IMG/VR virus record: IMGVR_UViG_3300029309_000424
Span: 1 to 20,587 of that record
Reading direction: 5' to 3' (one strand)
Length of the DNA: 20,587 nt
Source: a virus
The notes below the pieces were generated by a model, which did not search any database, was not told the origin of the DNA, and saw only the letters and a list, made by a program, of their open reading frames with translations. Both the position numbers and the translations under genes were made by a program. Of this stretch, positions 5,944 through 14,900 are shown piece after piece (the stretch's first letter is position 1; each line of letters begins with the position of its first letter).

Positions 5944-6267
5944 TTATTTTGTTTCTTTTATTAGTTTTTCTAATTCTCTTGCATAGGACCAAGTGTTCCA
6001 ACTATAATAACTATCAGTTGAAATCATTTCCATTTTATTTTTTGGTATTTTTAATCTCCAACCGTAATATGTTCCACCTCCGCTTGTATGGTATCTTAAC
6101 CCATTTTCTCTCCATTTAGTTTCACTCCATTCATCTAAACGGTTTTCTATGTTTAATTCATCTAATAACTTAGATATTGATTTTAAACTTGGAAATCTTC
6201 CAGTTTCTCTTGCTTTTAATTGTATTCTGTAAAAAGTTTTTTGAGATTGTTTGCTTAAATTTTTCAT
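5944..6267 (-). CDS. First early-operon protein, unknown function (107 aa)
   Basis: This is the first gene behind the promoter at 6301-6330, with a leader of about 30 bases that is A-rich and lacks a Shine-Dalgarno sequence. The N-terminal 45 residues (SKQSQKTFYRIQLKARETGR, then SLKSISKLLDELNI) could form a helical DNA-binding-like unit. A Gly/Tyr/Trp-rich centre (SGGGTYYGWRL) and a helical end follow. Immediate-early phage genes often encode regulators or host-takeover factors; whether this one does is unknown. No named domain is recognised. Confidence 0.55.
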   Translation of the reverse strand: MKNLSKQSQKTFYRIQLKARETGRFPSLKSISKLLDELNIENRLDEWSETKWRENGLRYHTSGGGTYYGWRLKIPKNKMEMISTDSYYSWNTWSYARELEKLIKETK

Positions 6268-6300
6268 GTTAGTTTGTTTTTGTTTAATGTTTTTATGCTA

Positions 6301-6330
6301 CAAATATATAATAGTTTTTAACAATACCAA
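6301..6330 (-). promoter_or_regulatory. Bacteroidetes-type promoter of the early operon
   Basis: On the minus strand a TTG at 6330-6328, within GTTTTGG, is followed after exactly 19 bases by TATATTTG at 6308-6301. This fits the Bacteroidetes primary-sigma consensus (TTG at -33, TAnnTTTG at -7, usual spacing near 19). Transcription would begin around 6295, leaving a leader of about 28 bases before the ATG at 6267. It is the only full match to this consensus in an intergenic region and directly follows the late terminator. Confidence 0.75.
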
Positions 6331-6364
6331 AACAAAACAAAGTTTTTTTTATATTTTTTTATTA

Positions 6365-6431
6365 TTGATAATCAACAACTTACAAGCTTTACGTATAAAT
6401 TATTTAAAAAAGCTATTGTTAAGAACCTTAA
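6365..6431. repeat. Two short palindromes in the control region
   Basis: Upstream of the early promoter are TTGATAATCAA at 6365-6375 (11 bases, one central base) and TTAAG-AAC-CTTAA at 6419-6431 (13 bases). They lie about 35-100 bases upstream of the promoter's TTG element. Their symmetry suits binding by a dimeric regulator, but in AT-rich DNA short palindromes also arise by chance. They share no obvious common core. Confidence 0.3.
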
Positions 6432-6440
6432 TTTTTAGTC

Positions 6441-6488
6441 AAAAAAAAGGCAATCTAAATGAATTTTTGACGTTCAAATAAATTGCCT
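6441..6488 (-). terminator. Rho-independent terminator of the late operon
   Basis: The minus-strand transcript forms a 16-bp imperfect stem (AGGCAATTTATTTGAA with TTCATTTAGATTGCCT, three mismatches, perfect 7-bp base) around a 9-base loop, followed at once by a run of eight T (6448-6441). It lies about 40 bases after the metallophosphoesterase stop and about 110 bases before the early promoter. The opposite strand lacks a T-run, so it works in one direction. Confidence 0.85.
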
Positions 6489-6529
6489 AAACAAAAACTT
6501 ATTATTGAAAACCCGCAAATATAATAAAA

Positions 6530-7759
6530 TTATATTACGACTTGAAATATGGTTTTATTTTGCGCGGTCTTTTTTAAAGACTTAGCATTATAAGCTTCAA
6601 GTTCTTTTTTAATATCATAACCTTCATAATTAAAAGTATCTTGTAAGTCTATACTAATATCATGCCTACCCTCTTTTGTAAATATGTATATGTTTTGTGC
6701 AGCCCTACCAGTTAAATTCAAAGCATTCTCACTATAAGCATTTGAACCTACTAATGAAGAACCCCTACTTAAATTATCTGTTATCATAGTACTATGTAAA
6801 TGACCGCATATAATAAAATCTATTATGATATTTTTTGCAGCATATTTAGCAATTACTTTACTTTGCTGGTTAGTATCCATTTTACCCAGCTGGTGTCCGT
6901 GTATTAGTAATACGTTTTGATTACCTATATTTACAATAATTTCTAAAGCATTACCAGTCAAAAATTTCATATCTGGTAAAAGGTGTCTAAGCATTTCAAA
7001 TATAGTAAAATCATAATTATCACTTGCGACAATATCCACCCAGCCAAGTTCTTGTTTTACTCTACTTTCATTACCAGTAACACACGCTACAGTAATATTA
7101 GCTATTTTATTTAATTCAAGTAAAAAAGTTTTTATAAGCGCTACACTTAAAAAAGTAGCTTTTGCGCGGTTAGTACTCATACTTGTAAGTTCATCAAGCC
7201 GCCTATCACTATTCATTAAATCACCAGTTATACCTACTAATATATTTTTAATTTTAAAAAGCTTTGCATATTTTTTAATTTGTACACTAAATTTTTGCAA
7301 TCTTTTACTGGCAATATTAAAATCGTATTTATTATTTCTTAGTTCTACAAGTTCGTTAAAGTGTGTGTCGGTAAGGTGTACTAATATAGCAGCTTCAGTA
7401 TTTTCTTTATATTTTTTTACTTTTAACTTTGTGCTTTCGTTCTTTAAAAGTTTTATAAGTTCTTTATTATAACCTTCTAAAGCGTTTTCTATTCGCGCAT
7501 ATTCTCTAAAAGATTTGTTTTGTATTCTATTTAAGTCCCGTAGCTTTTGGGCTTGCTTAGAAAGCTTTACGTTGCTTTCTACTATTTCTTTATCTGATAG
7601 TTTCCAAATAAGAATTTCTTTAACTCTTTTTCTAAAATAATCTGGTGAAACATCAAGGCAGTATTTGTCAATAATCTGCCTTGAAATTTCAATATAACTT
7701 TTACCTTCATTAAATAAATAAAGTATTTCATCTTGATAAAGAAGGTGTTTGCTATTCAT
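6530..7759 (-). CDS. Metallophosphoesterase with N-terminal helix-turn-helix-like region
   Basis: A 409-residue protein with the calcineurin-type metal-binding motifs in order: DTH (131-133), GD (179-180), GN (229-230), HGH (287-289) and GHLH (319-322). The third motif reads GNES instead of the usual GNH(D/E), so the histidine that normally assists catalysis is replaced. Residues 1-125 form a separate helical region; residues 10-50 look like a resolvase-type helix-turn-helix and the rest like a coiled coil. The substrate is unknown; relatives act as phosphodiesterases or nucleases on DNA or nucleotides. It is the last late gene, directly after the lysis cassette (ATG overlapping the previous stop) and before the terminator. 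Confidence 0.85.
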   Translation of the reverse strand: MNSKHLLYQDEILYLFNEGKSYIEISRQIIDKYCLDVSPDYFRKRVKEILIWKLSDKEIVESNVKLSKQAQKLRDLNRIQNKSFREYARIENALEGYNKELIKLLKNESTKLKVKKYKENTEAAILVHLTDTHFNELVELRNNKYDFNIASKRLQKFSVQIKKYAKLFKIKNILVGITGDLMNSDRRLDELTSMSTNRAKATFLSVALIKTFLLELNKIANITVACVTGNESRVKQELGWVDIVASDNYDFTIFEMLRHLLPDMKFLTGNALEIIVNIGNQNVLLIHGHQLGKMDTNQQSKVIAKYAAKNIIIDFIICGHLHSTMITDNLSRGSSLVGSNAYSENALNLTGRAAQNIYIFTKEGRHDISIDLQDTFNYEGYDIKKELEAYNAKSLKKTAQNKTIFQVVI

Positions 7760-8016
7760 TATTTACGTTTTGCAGCGTCAGCTACACCTTGACCTAAAAT
7801 TAAGGCAATTATAGCATATAATAAATTTTCAGTTTCTTTTGGGTCAAGTCCAAAATTATCATGTAAAAAAGTTACAACCGCAGCTATAACGGTATACCAA
7901 AATTTTCTTGACTTTAAGATTTTATTTATTATAAGTTCTTCAAACCATTTTTTCATAATTATTATTTTAAATTTGAATAAATTAAAAGCTTTATTCTTGG
8001 CTTTTAGTAAACCCAT
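7759..8016 (-). CDS. Holin-like membrane protein
   Basis: A small protein with two hydrophobic segments: about residues 41-51 (WYTVIAAVVTFL) and about 65-76 (LLYAIIALILGQ), ending in the basic tail VADAAKRK. This resembles small phage holins with a charged C-terminus. Two starts are possible. ATG at 8016 lies within the end of the peptidase gene and adds a basic amphipathic 20-residue extension; ATG at 7956 gives a 65-residue protein starting MKKWFEEL, which looks more like family members. Adjacency to the M15 peptidase supports a role in lysis timing or membrane permeabilisation. Confidence 0.65.
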   Translation of the reverse strand: MGLLKAKNKAFNLFKFKIIIMKKWFEELIINKILKSRKFWYTVIAAVVTFLHDNFGLDPKETENLLYAIIALILGQGVADAAKRK

Positions 8017-8402
8017 AATCTTGGGCTTTTACTATCTTTTATGTCAATATGTACAAAATTACCTTTACCTTCACCAGCTATACCTATACGAATAGGTAAA
8101 CCCATGTCGCTGCAAATATCCATAGCATTACCAACTATTAAAGCACGTTGAAAGTTATTTGTAATTTTAATGTCAGCGGCTAAACCGTCTTGGTGGGCGC
8201 TTCTAAATTTAGCGGTTTTGTAACCGCGCTTAGTCAATTCGTCTTGCCAAGCTTGCGTTCTAAACCCGCTTGTAACTCTAAAAGGAAAACCGCACCTTTC
8301 GCGGCATAAATCAAGCATTGATAAAAATTCTTTACTCATATATTTTTTACCGCTACCTTCTAAGTCTGGGCTATCAAATTCTGAATATTTAAAATATTTC
8401 AT
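8004..8402 (-). CDS. M15-family peptidase, endolysin
   Basis: A 132-residue single-domain zinc peptidase of the M15 (D-Ala-D-Ala carboxypeptidase-like) family. The signature S-x-H-x2-G-x-A-x-D is present as SAHQDGLAAD (H70 and D77), and the third zinc ligand is in FVHID (H118). The N-terminal part (FKYSEFDSP, then VTSGFRT) is also typical. These enzymes cut peptide crosslinks of peptidoglycan, so this is the probable lysis enzyme. There is no signal peptide and no cell-wall-binding domain, so it depends on a holin for release. Its gene is sandwiched between two membrane-protein genes, overlapping both. Confidence 0.9.
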   Translation of the reverse strand: MKYFKYSEFDSPDLEGSGKKYMSKEFLSMLDLCRERCGFPFRVTSGFRTQAWQDELTKRGYKTAKFRSAHQDGLAADIKITNNFQRALIVGNAMDICSDMGLPIRIGIAGEGKGNFVHIDIKDSKSPRLWVY

Positions 8403-8554
8403 TTATTATTTTGTATTGTTTTGTAAAATTTGTAAATAGTAAAACATATAGCTAAGCTTGTAGATATAAAAAGTAAAATTTCGTTACATTCCGCTAAACT
8501 TAACCCTAAAACACCCCCATTTGCAATTATTACTTCAGTAGTATCTTTTTTCAT
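8399..8554 (-). CDS. Small membrane protein, candidate holin
   Basis: From the ATG at 8554 this frame encodes 51 residues: a short acidic N-terminus (MKKDTTEVIIANGGVLGLSL), one transmembrane segment at about residues 27-46 (EILLFISTSLAICFTIYKFY) and a short basic end. I prefer this start over the ATG at 8599, which would run 32 bases back into the fibre gene and add an unlikely polar extension. The layout (one transmembrane segment, small size, immediately upstream of the endolysin with a 4-base overlap) fits a holin or pinholin-like protein. A second candidate holin lies on the other side of the endolysin. Confidence 0.6.
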   Translation of the reverse strand: MKKDTTEVIIANGGVLGLSLAECNEILLFISTSLAICFTIYKFYKTIQNNK

Positions 8555-8567
8555 TTTTTCATTATAT

Positions 8568-9575
8568 TTAAATTTGTTGTACATATATATTACAAGCATT
8601 TAACAAAGTAATAGCTGTAGTAGAAGCTGTAGTACTTTCTTCCTTCCATAAAACCAATCTATAATATTTTGTAGCTACATTATGTCTAATAATTCTTTGT
8701 CCGCTTGTACTTCCTTTACGTACACTTCCGTTTCCCCTATCATAAATATAGCAATATGAAGGTTCTATATCAGTCCACTCTATTGCTTCACCATCTCCTA
8801 AACCTTGCTGTAATTTTACACCAGATAATATTCTATTATTAGAAATGTTTGTGTTAGTTCCTACATTCCAGCTAAAAACATAAAAACCCGTTGTACCCAT
8901 AGCCCAAGAATTAGCGCCACCAGTCAAGCCACTTACACCACTAGAACCATAAAAAGTAATTGTATTAGTATTGCTTTCTGTTATTGTAGTATCAAAAGGA
9001 ATAGTAACCGCATGGATTTCACCGTCCGAAGCTGAAGTAGTTATTGTTGAAGTACACTTAACATCTTTAAAATTTTGTACTGAACCTCCTGAATTTGCAT
9101 CCACATAAGCTTTTACACTTTCCGCAGTAGGTACATTATTAGCAGTAGCACCAGTCATTGTATCACTATCTAACCAGCCAGTTATTTCAATACCACCTTT
9201 TGTTAAACCGTCAGTATCTACAGCAAAACCAGCTACAGTTCCTTCGGTTTTGAATTGATATTGATTAAATAAATTAGTCCTATCTATTACTATTTTATCA
9301 CCAATTAATATTGGATTTTCCAAAGTTGTACTATTAAAAGATAAAGAATTTTGACCAGCTGTAGCCGCTGAAGCTAATTGAAGCTGGTTACCGTTTATCA
9401 TAACCCTACTTCCTACTGTTAAATCAAATAATATAGGGTTACAACCAAAAGAAGTTTCATGGGTTATTGCTTGCCCATCGTCAAAATCAGCAGTCATTTG
9501 ACTTATTACTAATTTATTAGTTTCGTCTTCAGCATTTAAAAATTGTAAATTTCTACTATTTTGGTTTACACTCAT
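8568..9575 (-). CDS. Tail fibre / receptor-binding protein
   Basis: A 335-residue protein. Residues 1-150 are beta-rich, with repeated short Gly/Asn turns. SVKAYVDANSG at 153-163 is the short helix common in trimeric phage fibres. The C-terminal 170 residues contain GFYVFSWNV and YYRLVLWKEE among alternating strands, suggesting a C1q/TNF-like jelly-roll head as in other phage adhesins. This would place the receptor-contacting domain at the C-terminus. It directly follows the tail tip gene and precedes the lysis genes, the usual place for a fibre gene. The jelly-roll call is a pattern judgement. Confidence 0.7.
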   Translation of the reverse strand: MSVNQNSRNLQFLNAEDETNKLVISQMTADFDDGQAITHETSFGCNPILFDLTVGSRVMINGNQLQLASAATAGQNSLSFNSTTLENPILIGDKIVIDRTNLFNQYQFKTEGTVAGFAVDTDGLTKGGIEITGWLDSDTMTGATANNVPTAESVKAYVDANSGGSVQNFKDVKCTSTITTSASDGEIHAVTIPFDTTITESNTNTITFYGSSGVSGLTGGANSWAMGTTGFYVFSWNVGTNTNISNNRILSGVKLQQGLGDGEAIEWTDIEPSYCYIYDRGNGSVRKGSTSGQRIIRHNVATKYYRLVLWKEESTTASTTAITLLNACNIYVQQI

Positions 9576-9576
9576 A

Positions 9577-11982
9577 TTACATAGCTATTATAGGGTCATC
9601 AGGTATATCATCGTCCCAAGTTTGTGTATTTGTTGTTAAAGTAGGTACTTCACGCTGCATTTGTACCCATTCACCTTGCCATTCGTCTTTTACAAAATTA
9701 AAAGTACTTCGCATCATCATATATTTTTTTCCATCAGCATCTACTATTCTGGCTACTGGGCTGACCCATTTACGCTTAGAAGAACCAGTATAAAATTTAT
9801 CATTTGCTGATAATACAGTTGTACCGTTTAATGTCAAAATACTTCTACTTTGATTATTTAAAATTTCTTCACCAAGTAAATCTTGTAGTTTTTTGTTGTA
9901 ACTTATTGTCCAATCAAAATCAGTTGTACCACTATTATAAGCATGTTCGGCTAAACCCCATTTACCAAGAGCATCAACAAACACCCAGTTAGCACCGTCA
10001 TAAACTTTTATTGTCGCAGTACTATTAGCCCCCGAACCATCACCAAAAAATATTTCGCCAACATCATATACAAAAGTGTCGCTACTATCTTGATTTACTT
10101 GAATTTGTTGGGCTGTATTACCATTTGTTTGCGCATTATCCATGACTGGCACAAATCTACTTAAAAATTGCCCATTCATATCTATAGCATCTGTATAATC
10201 AAAAGCATAATAAGAAGGTGTTTGCGCCCTAACCATTGGTGTTGTACCACTTACGTTTGTACCTTGTAACCCCCAACCATTCATAATACGACCATGACTA
10301 TATAAAGCGTTATTACCTTGTGCTTGCATTTGAAAGGTCGTAGCATTATCATAACCAGTAAAGGTCCAAAATTGAAAGTCCCAATCACCTACAAAAGCGG
10401 GGTCAGTTGGAAACAAATTACCAGTAGTGTTTGTAGTCGTAGTCGTGCTACTATCCCAAATATTAATTATTTCGTTTGTACAATTTGCTGGAATAGTTAT
10501 ATAATCTCTTATATATTGTTGGTTATTATCCAAAGGAAACTCATTACCACTATCTATACTCATCCAGCGAATTTCTGCAAAATTAGCAGCTTGAAATTTG
10601 AAAGCTACATAATTATCACTATCACCAAAATTTGAAGAAGCTGGCTTTGCTCGCATACTCCATGCTGTTTCCATAGTTAAATTACCAGTAGACGAATTAC
10701 TAAAACTACCGTAAATACGAACAATAAAACCAGCTAAAGTATCGGCATCTGTAAAACTCATAACATTTAAAATACCGTTACTTTCACTTTGTTGTGTAAA
10801 TTCATGGTAAGCCCCGTCAGTAGGAAAAGCTGTTGGTGTTTGTAAAGTATTATGCGTTACAAATAAAGGGTACCCAGTAAAATGATTTGAACCAGCAAAT
10901 TCTTTGTAGAAAATATTTACTTTTTTAATAGCTGGAATAGCTTGGTATATAGTACCCGCAATCTTTTGTAAGCCAGCGCTTTTTAAAATAGGTTCTATTT
11001 GAGCAAAATACATAGAATAATTGTTATTACCTATAAATTTATGAGTAGTTTGTGAAGACCCTACATGAAAATAAATTCGTGTTGGTATATTAACTACAGT
11101 AGAAAAAGGAATTGAGCCATTTTCGTCTGTATTATATTCGCCAATTTGTGCAAAATAAAATTTATGTTGCCAATAAAAAAACCGCATATTAAAATTTCTA
11201 CATATTATTTTGACCAACTCATATACACTTGGCGGGGTAATTATATTGTTTTCGTCCCTTCGGTGAAGTTCGCGAATATTTATTTTCATATTTGCTAAAG
11301 GGTCATTTGTTACGTCTGGAGAAACACCCATGTCTTCATTCCACCAATTAAAACTTGTACTAATAAAATAATCTTCTAAAGTCGTAGAAGTACTATCAGT
11401 ATCTAATAACTGACCCGTAGCTTCACAGATTAATTTTAACCAAGATGTACTATTACCTATAACACGTTGCCACCCCGCATTATAATAAGTGTCGTTTGCA
11501 GTATAAGGAAAAGTAGGTGCGGTTGAGGTGCCAACTGTAGTTTCACGTAATAATGGTACTTCTTTTAAAGTAGCAATACCATCTACAGCTACCAGCGTAG
11601 TTTCGTTGGGTAAACTAACGTCTTCTTGGGCTTCTAAATCTAAAATAAAATATCCGCACCATAATAGTTTATTACCGTTAGCATGCGTAATAGTAAGCCA
11701 TACGTCTTTTTCATTTTTTGTACTTCTTATATTTTGTAAAAAAAGCTGCATAGCGCCATCAGTTACCATTAAACTTAATGTACATTTAGAAGCTAAAATT
11801 GGTGAATTTTTATCTTGGGCTTTTTCGCTTTCCCAAGATAATTTTAAACCATCTTTTGCTAAAGTCCAAGTTCTCGTATTAGCTGTACCAGTCCATAAAA
11901 TAGCGCAATTATATTGGTCGCCATTGTAAGATTTTACCGTAAACGTAGCATATTGATTTAAATTGTAGGGGTCCCTTGCCAT
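9577..11982 (-). CDS. Tail tip / baseplate protein (801 aa)
   Basis: A large protein immediately after the tape measure, joined to it by a TAATG overlap. The N-terminal 150 residues (YATFTVKSYNGDQYNCAILW, then LKLSWESEKAQDKNSPILAS, and WCGYFILDLEAQED) are beta-rich and resemble the tail-hub-like start of minor tail proteins in uncultured marine siphoviruses. The region about 240-285 (ELHRR, VYELVKIICRNFNMRFFYW) looks like a gp27/hub-type domain that docks under the tail tube. The remaining 500 residues are Thr/Asn-rich beta structure, probably adhesin-like. The distal tail protein and hub functions may be combined here, since no separate Dit gene is seen. Role assigned mainly by position. Confidence 0.65.
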   Translation of the reverse strand: MARDPYNLNQYATFTVKSYNGDQYNCAILWTGTANTRTWTLAKDGLKLSWESEKAQDKNSPILASKCTLSLMVTDGAMQLFLQNIRSTKNEKDVWLTITHANGNKLLWCGYFILDLEAQEDVSLPNETTLVAVDGIATLKEVPLLRETTVGTSTAPTFPYTANDTYYNAGWQRVIGNSTSWLKLICEATGQLLDTDSTSTTLEDYFISTSFNWWNEDMGVSPDVTNDPLANMKINIRELHRRDENNIITPPSVYELVKIICRNFNMRFFYWQHKFYFAQIGEYNTDENGSIPFSTVVNIPTRIYFHVGSSQTTHKFIGNNNYSMYFAQIEPILKSAGLQKIAGTIYQAIPAIKKVNIFYKEFAGSNHFTGYPLFVTHNTLQTPTAFPTDGAYHEFTQQSESNGILNVMSFTDADTLAGFIVRIYGSFSNSSTGNLTMETAWSMRAKPASSNFGDSDNYVAFKFQAANFAEIRWMSIDSGNEFPLDNNQQYIRDYITIPANCTNEIINIWDSSTTTTTNTTGNLFPTDPAFVGDWDFQFWTFTGYDNATTFQMQAQGNNALYSHGRIMNGWGLQGTNVSGTTPMVRAQTPSYYAFDYTDAIDMNGQFLSRFVPVMDNAQTNGNTAQQIQVNQDSSDTFVYDVGEIFFGDGSGANSTATIKVYDGANWVFVDALGKWGLAEHAYNSGTTDFDWTISYNKKLQDLLGEEILNNQSRSILTLNGTTVLSANDKFYTGSSKRKWVSPVARIVDADGKKYMMMRSTFNFVKDEWQGEWVQMQREVPTLTTNTQTWDDDIPDDPIIAM

Positions 11983-14900
11983 TATGTTGTTCTTAATCTG
12001 TTAATACTTTCACTTTGATTTGATAAAAATATATCGTTTCCAGTCAATCTACCAAATATTTGTATTTTTTGTTGGTTTTGACCCATTAAGCTTTTTAATT
12101 TGTTTAAAGGTGCTACCACTTCGGGGTTACCAGTACCCGCCCCAATATTATCACCAACTATAGCATTTGTTGGTCCCGAAACAATACCACCTTCTGCTAA
12201 AGGTATTGGCGTAGAAGCTATCAAAGCTATTTGCGCTGCACCTAAAGCCCCAATAATACCAGCTGCTATTGGTCCACCAAAAATACCAGTTTGTGCAAAA
12301 GCTTTCATAATAGCGGCAGCTGTATTTTGTATAACAGATGTAATTGCTATAGCTTTATCTGTAATAGCTGCACGCTTTTTAATTGCTCTAAGTTTTTTGT
12401 CAGCTGCGTCTTCTACAGCTACTCGTTCATCTGCTATTTTTCCTTGCAAAATTGCCAAAGCACGTTGTCTTTGTTCTTCAGTCATTGAAGAATTATTTAT
12501 CATTTCAGTTTCTCTACGTTCTTTTTCGTCTATTTCGTCTAAATCTCGTTTCTTTTTATTTTCGGCTATAATTTCTGCGCGTTTATTAAAAGCTTCAAAA
12601 GCGCCTATAGCTGCGTCCATAGCATTAGCTATTGTTTCGCCACTTTCTTCAAAAATTTCACTTAAAGTTTTACCGAATATTTTTAACTTAGGAAAAAATT
12701 TATCTACAAGTTGTATGAAAGCTGGTAATTCTTGTTTTGTGGTATTACCTATAGCGTTATTATATTCGTCTTGTTTTTCTTTTAATTCAGCTGTAGCTTT
12801 TTTAAAATCAGCTAATTGTTGTGTATAATCTTCACCGCTTATAATAGCTTTTTTAAGTTCGGCATCAGCTGTACTTACAGCATTTGTTAATTCAGTAAAT
12901 GGGTTTTTTTCGTCATTTGCTACTATTCCAAGTAAGTCATTATATTCTTTTGTATGTTTTGTTAATTCATCTTGGGCATCTAATAGTTTTTGTTTTGCTT
13001 TCATTAAAGCTTCATCAGTAGCACCCCCATTAATCATTAAAGTACGTAAAGCTTCTTCAGCGTCATTTACTTTCTTTTGTAATTTTTGAAATTCAGTAGA
13101 TACGTCTGATAAAGTTCCGCTAAAATCTTGAAACTTATTTTTATCAAAAAATTTATCAACATTACCGCCTTCACTCATATCAATTTCTTCAGCAGCTCTT
13201 TTATTTAAATCGTCTATTTCTTTATTTACTTCATCTAATTTCTTTGTAAAAGTTTTAATATCAGCGTTAAATTCAGCTACATTTTCTCTAGCTTCTTTTA
13301 CCATACCTTTTATGATATGATTACCAGATTTTTGATTTGCCTTAATAAAAATTTCTTGTTCTTGTTTTTCTACTTTCAAATCAGCAATTTTTTTAGCCAA
13401 AACTTCAGCTTCAGCTTGTGCTATTAAAGTTTTAGTATAAAGTTCTGTTGCTTTAGTAAGTTGTATCAAGTCAAGCTTACTTGCATTTAAAGCCCCATAG
13501 TATTGCGGTGAAATTTGTTTTAGTTCGTTTAATACTCTTTTTTTAGTGGCTAAGCTTACATTTTCGTCTTTTAATTGGTTAGTCAATAATCTAACACGTT
13601 CAACTTGCGAACCTACATTTCGTCTTACTTCAGCATCTACTTCAGCAATCGCGTCCATACTTGAACGTACTTTATCAGTATTAAAAGCCCAGTCTTTTAA
13701 AGCAAGAACAATACCGCCTATAGCTACAGCTAAAGCTACGTAGGGGTTAGCCAAAGCAGCCAATCTAAGCATATTCATAACCTTTATTACTGTCATACCT
13801 ATTGTAACCAACTTACCAAATATAAATACAAGAGGACCTACAGCCGCAGCTATTGCCATAAACTGTCCGATAGTTCTTTTTTGACTATCAGATAAACCAC
13901 TAAAAGACCTTGCTAAAGTTGAAATCATATTAGCAAGACTTCTAATAACTGGAGCCAAACTATCACCTAATTGCGTACCCGCAACTTTTAAATCATTAAA
14001 AGCTTGTTTCATTTGAAAGCCCGCTGTATTTGCAGTAATACTAAAAGCATTATCTACAAAACCTTGCTTTCTTGCTAAATCATCTAAAATATCTACGTAA
14101 GTTTCTGTTTGATTACCTAAAACACCCATAACACCTTTTAAAGCTTGCGACTTAGTAAAAAATTCACTAAGCTGCATATTATTAGCTTTAAATTCTTGGT
14201 CTAAAAAGATTAAGGTTTTTTGTAATCCTTCACTACCAAGCATTTTACGCAAACCGTCCGCTGACAAACCAATTTTAGCTAAAGCTTTTTCTTGTATCGG
14301 TGCAATTTTTGCAAAACTCATCATAACCGCACCAAAACCAGTTGTAGCGCTTGTAGCGTCACCAGTAGTCTTAGTATAAGTAGAAATAAAAGCCCCTACT
14401 TCTTCAAATGATATACCCAGATTAGCTGATAAACCTAAATTAGTTCCAAGTACTTGCGCAAGTTCTTCAGACTTAAACATACCAGTTTGAACCATACCAC
14501 CAAAAACATCAAGTGCTTCAGCTGCACTTAGAGTTTCTACACCGTAAGCATTTTGCGCAGCCGCTACAGTTTTAGATAAAGCTTCCATTTCACCAAGTCC
14601 AGCCGCAGTACCTTTTGACACCATTTCTAAAGCCATCAAAGCGTTTTCACCTTTTAAACCAGCTGAAGTTAAAAAGAATAAAGCATCAGCAAGTTCTTTA
14701 GGCGAACGCGCAGTTTCACCAGATAGTTCAAGCACCCTATCCTTCATACCTCTTACTTCTTCAGCTGATAAACCTACTAAAGTTTGTATTTTAGTCATTG
14801 AAGTATCAAAGTCCATAGATAATTTACCAGCTGCCGCACCTACAGCTACTAAAGGTAAAGTAATATTCTGGGTCATATTACGACCTAATTTTTGCATGTT

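Noticed and set aside
8555-8599. Upstream start of the small membrane protein at 8599
   Set aside because: It would run 32 bases back into the fibre gene and adds a polar extension; the ATG at 8554 gives a normal holin-like protein.
12100-12828. 242-codon plus-strand open frame
   Set aside because: It lies entirely opposite the coiled-coil and Ala-rich part of the tape measure gene, shows biased antisense composition (Ala, Ile, Ser, Lys) and no domain; every real gene is on the other strand.
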